Origin: Streptomyces bottropensis ATCC 25435
Lineage (GTDB): Bacteria; Actinomycetota; Actinomycetes; Streptomycetales; Streptomycetaceae
Assembly: GCF_000383595.1 (NCBI RefSeq)
Contig: NZ_KB911581.1
Location: forward strand, 7,523,519-7,587,518
Reading direction: 5' to 3'
DNA: 64,000 nt
Shown: positions 8,939 through 16,907 of the stretch, one piece after another
How positions within the stretch are numbered: position 1 is the first letter of the stretch
How the letters are laid out: each line of letters starts with the position of its first letter
Notes under the pieces: generated by a model
Database searches by the model: none
Told to the model about the DNA's origin: nothing
Seen by the model: only the letters and a program-made list of their open reading frames with translations
Made by a program: the position numbers and the translations under genes

Positions 8939-9671
8939 CCCCAGACCGACGACCGCCGCCACCCCGCTGTGGGTGGCCATGTACCACTCGGTGGGCGACT
9001 GCTCCGAGGACCCCTACCGCATCACCGTCTCGCCCGACCGCCTCGACGCCCAGCTCGGCTGGCTGCGGCGGCGCGGGCTGCGCGGGGTCGGCATGGCCGA
9101 GCTGCTGGCCGCCCGCGCCCGGGGCGAGGGCCGGGGCCTGGTGGGGCTGACCTTCGACGACGGGTACACGGACTTCGTCGACACCGCGCTGCCGCTGCTG
9201 CGCGCCCACGGCTGCGGAGCCACGCTCTTCGTCCTGCCGGGACGGCTCGGCGGCGAGAACGCCTGGGACCCGCTGGGCCCGCGCAAGCCGCTGCTCGACG
9301 AGGAGGGCATCCGGACGGCCGCCGGGACGGAGGGCATCGAGGTCGGCTCGCACGGGCTGACCCACGTCGACCTCACGAAGGCGGACGACGAGACCCTGCG
9401 CGCCGAGACCGCCGACAGCAGAGCACGGCTCGCGGAGCTGACCGGCGCTCCCGTCCAGGGCTTCTGCTACCCGTACGGCACCCTCGACCAGCGGGCCGCC
9501 GACGCCGTGCGGGACGCCGGGTACGCGTACGCCTGTGCCATCGACCCCGGCCCGCTGAACGGCCCGTACGCGCTGCCCCGGGTGCACATCGGCGAGGAGG
9601 ACACGGCCCTGCGGCTGCTGCTGAAGCGGAAGCTGCACCGGCTGCGCCGCCGTCCCGTCGAGGGGGTCTGA
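8922..9671 (+). CDS. Polysaccharide deacetylase (CE4/NodB domain)
   Basis: 249 residues from the ATG at 8922 (GAAGG upstream), overlapping the flippase by 17 bases. It has the CE4 motifs: LTFDDGYTDF with the catalytic and metal Asp pair (about residues 76-85), SHGLTHVDL with the metal histidines (about 141-149) and FCYPYGTLD. No signal peptide or membrane helix is visible, so it may act in the cytoplasm or leave by a non-classical route. CE4 enzymes remove N- or O-acetyl groups; an acetylated lipid-linked intermediate is a plausible substrate. Confidence 0.88.
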   Translation: MSVTADPRPTTAATPLWVAMYHSVGDCSEDPYRITVSPDRLDAQLGWLRRRGLRGVGMAELLAARARGEGRGLVGLTFDDGYTDFVDTALPLLRAHGCGATLFVLPGRLGGENAWDPLGPRKPLLDEEGIRTAAGTEGIEVGSHGLTHVDLTKADDETLRAETADSRARLAELTGAPVQGFCYPYGTLDQRAADAVRDAGYAYACAIDPGPLNGPYALPRVHIGEEDTALRLLLKRKLHRLRRRPVEGV

Positions 9672-9677
9672 GCCGAC

Positions 9678-10826
9678 GTGAAGGCGCTGCACATCATCAC
9701 CGGCCTCGGCGTCGGGGGCGCGGAGCAGCAACTGCGGCTGCTGCTGCGTCATCTGCCGGTCGACTGCGACGTGGTGACACTGACCAACCCGGGCCCGGTC
9801 GCCGACGGTCTCACCGCCGACGGGGTCCGTGTCACCCATCTGGGCATGGCGGGCAACCGTGACCTCGCCGCGCTCCCCCGTCTGGTGCGGCTGATCCGCC
9901 GGGGCGGCTACGACCTCGTCCACACCCACCTCTACCGGGCCTGCGTGTACGGCCGGTTCGCCGCCCGGCTGGCGGGGGTCCGCGCGGTCGTGGCCACCGA
10001 GCACTCCCTCGGCGACTCGCAGATGGAGGGGCGTCGGCTGTCCGCCGGAGTGCGCGCCCTGTATCTCGCCAGCGAGCGCCTCGGCCGGTCCACGGTCGCC
10101 GTCTCGCCGACCGTCGCCGACCGGCTGCAGCGCTGGGGCGTGCCGGCCCCACGGATCGAGGTCGTCCCCAACGGCATCGACCTCGCCGGCTTCCGCTTCG
10201 ATCCGGACCTGCGCGAGCTGACCCGGCGGCGGCTCGGGCTGCCGGAGGGCGCGTACGTCGTCGGCGGTGTCGGACGGCTCGCGGCCGGCAAGCGGTTCGA
10301 CGTGCTGGTCCGGGCGCTCGGCCGGCTGCCGGACGACTGCTGGCTGTTGATCGCCGGCGGTGGCCCGGAGGAGAGCGTGCTGCGTCGGTCCGCCCAGCGG
10401 GCCGGGGTCGCCGACCGGGTGCTCCTCACCGGGGAACGGCCGGCCGCGGGCGCCCCCGGGGCCGATCTGCCCTCGCTGATGAACGCCATGGACGTGCTCG
10501 CCTCGCCCAGCGCCGAGGAGGCCTTCGGGCTCGCGGTGGTGGAGGCGATGGCGTCCGGGCTGCCCGTGCTCTACGTCTCCTGCCCGGCGATCGAGGACCT
10601 GCCACCGGACGCGACCGTCGGCGCCCGGCGCGTCCAGGGGGGCGCGGAGTCGTTCGTCAGCGCCCTGCTGGACCTCCGCGCGCAGGGCGCGCGCAGCCGG
10701 GCCGTCCCCGCCGCCGCCCAGCACTACTGCATCACCCGCAGCGCCGCCCAGCTCATGGACGTGTACGCGGCCGCCGTCTCCCGCACGCCCTCGCCGACCC
10801 CGCCCCTGGGAGTGAGTTCCGTATGA
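9678..10826 (+). CDS. GT4-family glycosyltransferase
   Basis: 382 residues from a GTG at 9678, six bases after the deacetylase stop. The N-terminal GLGVGGAEQQLRLLLRHL is the classic GT4 acceptor-side glycine motif. VVPNGIDLAGFR, GVGRLAAGKRFDVLVRAL and SPSAEEAFGLAVVEAMASG give the donor side with the spaced glutamates. It is related in type to, but clearly different in sequence from, the GT at 3209, so the repeat unit probably has at least two linkages made here. It overlaps the next gene by ATGA. Confidence 0.9.
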   Translation: MKALHIITGLGVGGAEQQLRLLLRHLPVDCDVVTLTNPGPVADGLTADGVRVTHLGMAGNRDLAALPRLVRLIRRGGYDLVHTHLYRACVYGRFAARLAGVRAVVATEHSLGDSQMEGRRLSAGVRALYLASERLGRSTVAVSPTVADRLQRWGVPAPRIEVVPNGIDLAGFRFDPDLRELTRRRLGLPEGAYVVGGVGRLAAGKRFDVLVRALGRLPDDCWLLIAGGGPEESVLRRSAQRAGVADRVLLTGERPAAGAPGADLPSLMNAMDVLASPSAEEAFGLAVVEAMASGLPVLYVSCPAIEDLPPDATVGARRVQGGAESFVSALLDLRAQGARSRAVPAAAQHYCITRSAAQLMDVYAAAVSRTPSPTPPLGVSSV

Positions 10827-11491
10827 CCGACCGTACGTCTGAACGTATGTCCGACAGCCCGCACCGCGGGCCGGCCCACGGCGGCCGCGCCCGCTCCCTG
10901 CCCTCCTGGTCCCTGCTCGCGGCCGGCGCCCTGCTCGGCGGGGTGGCCGGGGGCGCGTACGGCGTGGTGAAGGCGCCCGTCTACACCGCCACCAGCTATC
11001 TCGTCGTCGTGCCCGCCGAGGGGTCGGACACCCAGTCGGCGCTCGGTTTCGCACAGGCGTACGGGCGGGTGGCGACGCAGGTCGCGGTGCTCGGGGACGC
11101 GCAGGTATGGGCGGGGGTGCCGGTGGAGACGCTGCGCAAGGACGTGCGGACGGCGACGTCGCCGGACGCGCCGATGGTCGCCGTCTCCGCCACCTCCTCG
11201 CGGCCGGACCTCGCCGCGGACATGGCCAACGCCGTCTCCCGGGCCCTGACCCGGCACGCGAACGACAGCCAGAGGTCCACGCGCGTCGAACTGCAGCAGT
11301 TCGCCCGCGCGACCAGGCCGACCGAGGCGTCCTCGGCGTCGCCGACGGTGACCGCTCTGGTGGGCACCGCGGCCGGCGGGCTGCTCGGCGGACTGGCCCT
11401 GCTGATCAGGCCCCGGCGCGCCCCCGGGGCCCCGCCCTCGGCCTCCGTACCGGGTCCCGCTCTCGCCGCCGACGCCCACGGACAGCTGTGA
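10823..11491 (+). CDS. Wzz-like polysaccharide chain-length or export protein
   Basis: 222 residues. Two hydrophobic segments bracket an extracytoplasmic domain: one near residues 28-49 (SWSLLAAGALLGGVAGGAYG) and one near 178-199 (TVTALVGTAAGGLLGGLALL). That arrangement, with YTATSYLVVVP just after the first helix, matches Wzz/CapA co-polymerase proteins. It lacks a BY-kinase domain and the usual Tyr-rich tail, ending instead in a short basic Ala/Pro segment. It follows the glycosyltransferase by ATGA overlap and precedes the acyltransferase by GTGA overlap. Confidence 0.75.
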   Translation: MTDRTSERMSDSPHRGPAHGGRARSLPSWSLLAAGALLGGVAGGAYGVVKAPVYTATSYLVVVPAEGSDTQSALGFAQAYGRVATQVAVLGDAQVWAGVPVETLRKDVRTATSPDAPMVAVSATSSRPDLAADMANAVSRALTRHANDSQRSTRVELQQFARATRPTEASSASPTVTALVGTAAGGLLGGLALLIRPRRAPGAPPSASVPGPALAADAHGQL

Positions 11492-12669
11492 CCAGCGTCC
11501 TGGAGACGGGGACGAGCACCACCCTGCGCGCCGAACTGTGCACCGACGAGCGCGAGTTCGGCGAGCTGGCCGGGCCCTGGGACCGTCTGTACCGGCGGTG
11601 CGGCGCGGCCACCCCGTTCCAGAACCACGCCTGGCTGCACTCCTGGTGGCTGTCGTACGGCACCCCCGGAAGGCTCCGGCTGGTCCTCGTCCGCGACGGG
11701 GCCGAGCTGCGCGCGGTCGCCCCGCTGATGCTCGTACGGCGTCCGCTGCCCGCCCTGGTCCCGCTGGGCTGCCCGATCTCGGACTTCGCGGACGTGATCG
11801 TCGACGACGAGTACGCCGAACAGGCGTCGGCGGCGCTCGCCGAGGGGCTGTCGGCCGCCGCCCGGACCGCGCTGATCGACTTCCGCGAGGTACGGCCCGG
11901 CGCCGCCGTCGAACAGATCTACGACCGCTGGCGGGGACCCCGCCGCAAGGTGGCCGACTCGGTCTGTCTGGAGCTGCCCGCGCGGCCCATGGACGAGCTG
12001 GTCAAGCGGCTGCCCAACTCCCGGGCCCAGCGGGTGCGCGCCAAGCTCCGCAAGCTCGGCGACCTCGGCATCGAGCCGCGGGCGGTGGGCGCCGACGAGG
12101 TGGACGCGGCCCTGCGGACCATGCTGGACCTGCACCGCCTGCAGTGGCAGGACCGCAAGGTGACCACCGAGCACATGCGCCCCCGCTTCTCCGAGCATCT
12201 GTCCCGCGCGGTCGGGCCGATGGTGCGCTCGGGGGACGCCGTGGTGACCGAGTTCCGGCTGGACGGCGACGTGATGGCCGTCGACGTCACCCTGCTGTCG
12301 CAGCGGCTGGCGGGCGGTTACCTCTACGGCGCCCACCCGCGGCTGCGCGAACGCAAGGCGGACGTCGCCACCATGCTGCTCAACGCCTGCGCCGGGCATG
12401 TCGGTTCCGGCGTCCACCAGGTGCTGAGCCTGCTGCGGGGTGCCGAGCCGTACAAGCTGCGCTGGCGCCCGGACACCGTCGTCAACCAGCGCCTGCTGCT
12501 CGCCCGCCGCCGCACCGCGCCCCTGCTGTCGGCCGTCGCCTGCGACGCGGCGGCCCGGCTGCGGGGCAAGGAACTGCTCCACCGGTGGCGGGCCAGGAAG
12601 GACGCCGAGCAGAACCGGGAGCGCGGGGACCGGCCGGAGCGGAAGGAACGTGGTGGCGGCGGGCCCTGA
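11488..12669 (+). CDS. CelD/FemAB-type GNAT acyltransferase
   Basis: 393 residues from the GTG overlapping the previous stop. It has the two-lobed Acetyltransf_6 (CelD/BcsL) pattern: an N-terminal lobe with TPFQNHAWLHSWW and a C-terminal GNAT lobe with AQRVRAKLRKLGDLG, LDLHRLQWQDR and YLYGAHPRLRERKADVATML. These enzymes add acyl or aminoacyl groups to polysaccharide or peptide precursors in the cytoplasm. It may modify the repeat unit made by the preceding enzymes. The C-terminal 25 residues are highly charged (RARKDAEQNRERGDRPERKE). It is the last gene of the overlapping run that starts at 3209. Confidence 0.85.
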   Translation: MTSVLETGTSTTLRAELCTDEREFGELAGPWDRLYRRCGAATPFQNHAWLHSWWLSYGTPGRLRLVLVRDGAELRAVAPLMLVRRPLPALVPLGCPISDFADVIVDDEYAEQASAALAEGLSAAARTALIDFREVRPGAAVEQIYDRWRGPRRKVADSVCLELPARPMDELVKRLPNSRAQRVRAKLRKLGDLGIEPRAVGADEVDAALRTMLDLHRLQWQDRKVTTEHMRPRFSEHLSRAVGPMVRSGDAVVTEFRLDGDVMAVDVTLLSQRLAGGYLYGAHPRLRERKADVATMLLNACAGHVGSGVHQVLSLLRGAEPYKLRWRPDTVVNQRLLLARRRTAPLLSAVACDAAARLRGKELLHRWRARKDAEQNRERGDRPERKERGGGGP

Positions 12670-12691
12670 GCGGCCCGCCGCCGGCTCCGGA

Positions 12692-14116
12692 TCACCGGTA
12701 GCGCGACCACCAGTCCGTACGGACGCAGAGCTTCCCGCCGAGCCAGTACTCCACCCAGTCGCCCAGCTCCAGCGGCGAACAGTTCGGCGGACGTACGGGT
12801 GTGGTGGGAGCCGGTTTCGGTGTGGGGGTGGGCGTCGGAGTCGCGGTCGTGTCACGGCCGAAGAGCATCGACCGGTACACCTGCGCCGCCTTCGGGTTGC
12901 TCGCGCACTGCCAGACACCGTGCGGGCAGTAGTCCGTGAGCGTGTTGTAGACCGGCTTGTGCTCGTCCATCCAGGCGAGCATGCGCCGCATGTACTCCGG
13001 GTTGTCGCCGTTGCGGAAGAGTCCCCATTCCGCGTAGGAGATGGGCTTCTTGTGCGCCTTCGCGAAATCGACGTGTGCCTGCAGGCCGTAGGGCTCCTTC
13101 ACCTGTTCGTCGAAGGTGATTCCGCGCGGCTGGTCGTAGGAGTCCATGCCGATGATGTCGACCGTGTCGTCCCCCGGATAACACTGCGTCCAGGGAATGG
13201 CGTCCCGGCCCCGGTTCGGGGTCCAGTCGAACGTGAATTTCTGGCCCGGCACCGCGCGCATCGTGGTGACGATCCTGTTCCAGTACTTCTTCCAGCTCTC
13301 CGGGTCGGGCCCGCAGCGATGGGTGTACGTGATGCCGTTCATCTCCCAGCCGAGCACGATCACCGTGTCCGGGATCTTCAGCTCGACCAGTCGCTCCGCG
13401 AGCCGGCGATAGTGGTGGTCGAACTGACCGGCGGCGGCGCGGCGCAGCAGCGCGCGGACCTCGTGGTCGGAGACGCCCTCCTCGTTGCGCTCCATCATGG
13501 GCACGTTGAGGACGAACATCCGGTCGTCCTCGTCGCGCCGCCACTCGGCCCAGGCGTCCAGGAAGCCGGGCAGGCCCTCGATGTTGGACCAGCGGTCGCC
13601 CGGCAGGTAGGTGTGCGCCACCCGCAGGTCGGAGCCGCCCAGCCAGTCGCTCAGCTCGGCGATCCGGGCGACCCCGCGGGGCCCGTAGTGCAGGTAGGCG
13701 CCGATGGCCGGCAACTGCTCGGGAAGCTTCGGGGTCGCGGAGGACGTGGCCGGCACGGGCGAGCCCGCCGGCGGCGGGGCGGAGGCGCTCGGGGCGGCCG
13801 GTGCCGTCGGGACGGCCGGAGCGGGCGTCTTGGCGACCGGAGCCGGGGTGACGGCGGCGGGCGCCGCCGGGACCGTGGGCTTGGCCGGAGCGGCCGGGGC
13901 CGTGGGCTTGGCCGGAGCCGCCGGAGCCGTGGGCTTGGCCGGAGCGGCCGGGGCCGGCGGTGCCGGTGGGTCGGTCGCCCGGCTCGCCACCCGCGCGCCC
14001 ACGGCGTGCACCGGGACCGACGCGAGGGCGAACGACGCGACCACGCCGGCCGCGACGAGCGCCATCCCTCTGGTGCGGGGTCTCCTGTGCCGGGGCCGCC
14101 GCTGTTGTGGAGCCAT
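12692..14116 (-). CDS. Secreted GH26-like glycoside hydrolase
   Basis: 474 residues from the ATG at 14116, with GGGGAG five bases upstream. It has a signal segment (about residues 18-40), then an Ala/Pro/Lys linker in which PAAPAKPTAPAA recurs three times. A TIM-barrel domain carries GH26 features: IVLGWEMNGI (acid/base Glu), MFVLNVPMMERN, FDWTPNRGR, IIGMDSYDQPRG and ISYAEWGLFRNGD (nucleophile Glu). A Thr/Pro linker and a Cys-containing C-terminal segment follow. GH26 enzymes cleave mannans and related polymers, so it may trim or release the neighbouring polysaccharide. It is convergent with the biosynthetic run, 22 bases from its end. Confidence 0.85.
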   Translation of the reverse strand: MAPQQRRPRHRRPRTRGMALVAAGVVASFALASVPVHAVGARVASRATDPPAPPAPAAPAKPTAPAAPAKPTAPAAPAKPTVPAAPAAVTPAPVAKTPAPAVPTAPAAPSASAPPPAGSPVPATSSATPKLPEQLPAIGAYLHYGPRGVARIAELSDWLGGSDLRVAHTYLPGDRWSNIEGLPGFLDAWAEWRRDEDDRMFVLNVPMMERNEEGVSDHEVRALLRRAAAGQFDHHYRRLAERLVELKIPDTVIVLGWEMNGITYTHRCGPDPESWKKYWNRIVTTMRAVPGQKFTFDWTPNRGRDAIPWTQCYPGDDTVDIIGMDSYDQPRGITFDEQVKEPYGLQAHVDFAKAHKKPISYAEWGLFRNGDNPEYMRRMLAWMDEHKPVYNTLTDYCPHGVWQCASNPKAAQVYRSMLFGRDTTATPTPTPTPKPAPTTPVRPPNCSPLELGDWVEYWLGGKLCVRTDWWSRYR

Positions 14117-14289
14117 GTCCGCTCCCCTCTCCGCTCTGTTCACTTCACTGCTTTCCGCCGCCGATTTCCACCTACTGACAATCAGTCATACGAATACGAA
14201 TTCCGCCAACTGGGGCTCCGGCCTTCGGGTGCCCGAATCGCCCGCACGGGTGACCCGACGTCAAAGAAATGTGCGAGGACCCCGACGAA

Positions 14290-15597
14290 ATGAACGTGTC
14301 GCCACTCGACACCCGCGTTCCGGCCGTTCTGCTGAGAACGGACCGCAATCCCTTTCACCACGGAACCCTGGGCGCCGTACGCTCCCTGGGGCGCGCCGGT
14401 GTGGAGGTGCACCTGGTCGCCGACTGCGAGGGCAGCCCCGTGCGCAGCTCCCGGTACCTCCACACGACGCACACCCCGCCCCGGCTCGGCGCCTCCCTCG
14501 ACGAATTCACGGCCGTGCTGCGCCGGGTGGCTGATCTGGTCGGCCGTCCCGCGGTGCTCATCGCCCTGGACGACGCGAGCGCCGTGGCCACCGGCCGGCT
14601 GCGCGAGGAGCTGACGGAGGGTTATCTGCTTCCGGCCGGGCCCGCCGCTCTCGCCGAACAGGTGGCCGACAAGGCGGAACTGGCCGCGCTGTGCGGGCGC
14701 CTGGACCTCCCCCACCCCGCGACGGTGGTCCCCGGCGGCCCGGCGGAGGCCACCGCCGCCGCGCGGGAGCTGGGCCTGCCGGTGGTGGCCAAGTGGAGCC
14801 GCCCGTGGCTGCTGCCCGCCGACGCGGGGCTGCGCAGCACGGTGGTGGTGCGCTCGGCCGGGGAGGCCGCGGCCCTGTTCCGGCGTTCGGAGCAGGCCGG
14901 CAGCCGACTGCTCCTCCAGGCGTTCCTGCCGCCGGGGCTCGACCGCGACTGGTTCTTCCACGGGTACGCCGACCGCACCGGGGCCGTGCGCGGCGGCGGC
15001 ACCGGCCAGAAGCTGGCTGCCTGGCCGCGCGGCGCCGGGCTGACCGCCGTCGGCCGCTGGACCCCCAACCCCGAGGTGCGAGCCCTGGCCGAGCGGCTGA
15101 CCGGCGCGCTCGGCTACCGAGGCGTGTTCGACCTCGACTTCCGCCGCGAGGGCAGCACCGGCGCGTACCACCTGCTCGACTTCAATCCGCGTCCCGGCGC
15201 CCAGTTCCGCCTGTTCACGGACGCGGCCGGCATCGACGTCGTCAGCGCCCTGCATCTGGACCTGACCGGCCGCCGGATCCCGGACGGGGCCCCCGTGCCG
15301 GGCCGGACCTTCGTCGTGGAGAACTACGCGCCCCTCGCCGCGCTGCGCCGGACGTCCCTGCCGTACCCGCCGTCCGGGCCGGGCGCGCGCGAGCTGGCCT
15401 GGTACGCGCGGGACGACCGCGCCCCCGGCCTCGCGCTGTGGTCGCTGTGGCCACGCCGCGCGCTCGGCCGCCTGCTGGCACCCCGCCCGCCGCTTCCCCT
15501 CCAGCGCGACCACGCCCCCGGCGAGGTCCACGCCGGGAGCGGTACCGAGAACCACGCCGAGAACCGCGCCGAGAACGAGAAAGCGAGCAGACCCTGA
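14290..15597 (+). CDS. ATP-grasp carboxylate-amine ligase-like enzyme
   Basis: 435 residues from the ATG at 14290, preferred because GAGGA precedes it; an ATG at 14269 would add seven residues. The N-terminal domain begins VPAVLLRTDRNPFHHGTLGA. The ATP-grasp part has LGLPVVAKWSRPW (lysine of the ATP site), LLLQAFLPPGLDRDWFFHGY and the metal-binding LLDFNPRPGAQFRLF. Ligases of this type join a carboxylate to an amine through an acylphosphate. The C-terminus is a low-complexity Glu/Asn/Arg tail (NHAENRAENEKASRP). The stop overlaps the flavoprotein start (TGATG), so the two enzymes are probably made together. The substrate is unknown. Confidence 0.85.
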   Translation: MNVSPLDTRVPAVLLRTDRNPFHHGTLGAVRSLGRAGVEVHLVADCEGSPVRSSRYLHTTHTPPRLGASLDEFTAVLRRVADLVGRPAVLIALDDASAVATGRLREELTEGYLLPAGPAALAEQVADKAELAALCGRLDLPHPATVVPGGPAEATAAARELGLPVVAKWSRPWLLPADAGLRSTVVVRSAGEAAALFRRSEQAGSRLLLQAFLPPGLDRDWFFHGYADRTGAVRGGGTGQKLAAWPRGAGLTAVGRWTPNPEVRALAERLTGALGYRGVFDLDFRREGSTGAYHLLDFNPRPGAQFRLFTDAAGIDVVSALHLDLTGRRIPDGAPVPGRTFVVENYAPLAALRRTSLPYPPSGPGARELAWYARDDRAPGLALWSLWPRRALGRLLAPRPPLPLQRDHAPGEVHAGSGTENHAENRAENEKASRP

Positions 15598-16856
15598 TGT
15601 ACGACCTGCTGGTGGTGGGCGCCGGCCCGTACGGCCTGTCCATCGCGTCCCATGCCGCGGCCGCCGGGCTCAGCCTGCGCGTCCTCGGCCGTCCCATGGC
15701 GTCCTGGCGCGACCACATGCCGCCCGGCATGTTCCTCAAGTCCGAGCCCTGGGCCTCCAACCTGAGCGATCCCGAGGGGCGTTGGCGGCTCGACGCGTAC
15801 TGCGCCGAGCAGGGCTTCGAGGCCCGCCACGGCCGGCCGATCCCGGTCGGCACGTTCGCCTCGTACGGCCTGTGGTTCGCCCGCAACGCCCTCCCGCCCG
15901 TCGACGAGCGCATGGTCACGCTGCTTCGGCGCCACCACGGCGGTTTCGAGGCGGTCCTGGACGACGGGGAGACGGTCCGCGCCCGCACGGTGGCCCTCGC
16001 CGTGGGTGTCGTGCCGTTTATCGAAATCCCGTCCGCGCTACGGGAGTTGCCGCCGGACCGGGTCTCCCACAGCAGCCACCACAGCGACCTCGACCGCTTC
16101 CGGGGCAGGGACGTCACGGTGGTCGGCGGCGGCCAGGCGGCTCTGGAGACGGCCGCGCTCCTGGCCGAACAGGGCACACGCGTCCGTGTGCTGGCCCGCT
16201 CCGGCGCCCTGCGCTGGAACGACGTCCCGCCCCCGCTGGAGCGCCGGCCGTGGGACTCCGTCCGCTCCCCGCACAGCGGCCTCGGCTGCGGCTGGCGCAA
16301 CTGGTTCTACGCGGAGCGTCCGGGCTGGTACCGCCGCCTGCCCGAGGCGGGAAGGGTGCGGATCGCGGCGGAGGCGCTCGGCCCCGCGGGCGCCTGGTGG
16401 GTCCGCGACCGTGTCGAGCCGGCCGTCGAGGTACGGCTCGGCCAGGAGGTCGCGACGGCGTACGAGACGGGCGGCGCCGTACGCCTGGAGACGGTCGGCC
16501 GCGGCGGTGAGCCGGCCTCGCTGGAGACCGAACACGTCATCGCGGCCACGGGGTTCCGGGCCACCTGCGAGCGGCTGGACCTGCTGGCGCGTGAGGTGCG
16601 CGCGGATCTGGTGGCCCTCGCAGACGGCTCGCCCTCAGTCGGGCGGGACTTCGAGTCCTCGGTCCCCGGCCTGTTCCTCGCCGGCCTCACCACCGCGGCC
16701 GGTTTCGGTCCCGCGATGCGCTTCGTGCACGGCGCGTCGTTCACCGCCCCGACCCTCCTGCGAGGGGTGCGGCGGCGGCTGCGCGCCGGGGTGCCCGGCG
16801 GACGCATCCCGGCGCCGGGAGCGCGGGCGGACCTGGCCTCCACCGCCGGGGCGTGA
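15597..16856 (+). CDS. FAD-dependent oxidoreductase/monooxygenase-like flavoprotein
   Basis: 419 residues. The N-terminal FAD fold has GAGPYG at residues 8-13. A second Rossmann fold near residue 171 (VTVVGGGQAALETAALLAEQ) should bind NAD(P)H. The ATGF motif of flavin N-monooxygenases is present (VIAATGFRATCERLDL), and the C-terminal FLAGLTTAAGFGPAMRFVHG closes the FAD site. The layout is that of the ornithine/lysine N-hydroxylase and Baeyer-Villiger group, but no defined family can be assigned. Translational coupling to the ATP-grasp ligase suggests successive steps on one amino-acid-like or sugar-linked substrate. Confidence 0.85.
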   Translation: MYDLLVVGAGPYGLSIASHAAAAGLSLRVLGRPMASWRDHMPPGMFLKSEPWASNLSDPEGRWRLDAYCAEQGFEARHGRPIPVGTFASYGLWFARNALPPVDERMVTLLRRHHGGFEAVLDDGETVRARTVALAVGVVPFIEIPSALRELPPDRVSHSSHHSDLDRFRGRDVTVVGGGQAALETAALLAEQGTRVRVLARSGALRWNDVPPPLERRPWDSVRSPHSGLGCGWRNWFYAERPGWYRRLPEAGRVRIAAEALGPAGAWWVRDRVEPAVEVRLGQEVATAYETGGAVRLETVGRGGEPASLETEHVIAATGFRATCERLDLLAREVRADLVALADGSPSVGRDFESSVPGLFLAGLTTAAGFGPAMRFVHGASFTAPTLLRGVRRRLRAGVPGGRIPAPGARADLASTAGA

Positions 16857-16907
16857 CGCACGCGGGTGCCGGGAGGCGCGCCCGCGCGTCCCGGCACCCG
16901 CGTGGAC

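Noticed and set aside
13850..13960. Tandem repeats with period about 36
   Set aside because: They encode the Ala/Pro/Lys linker of the GH26-like protein and need no separate explanation.
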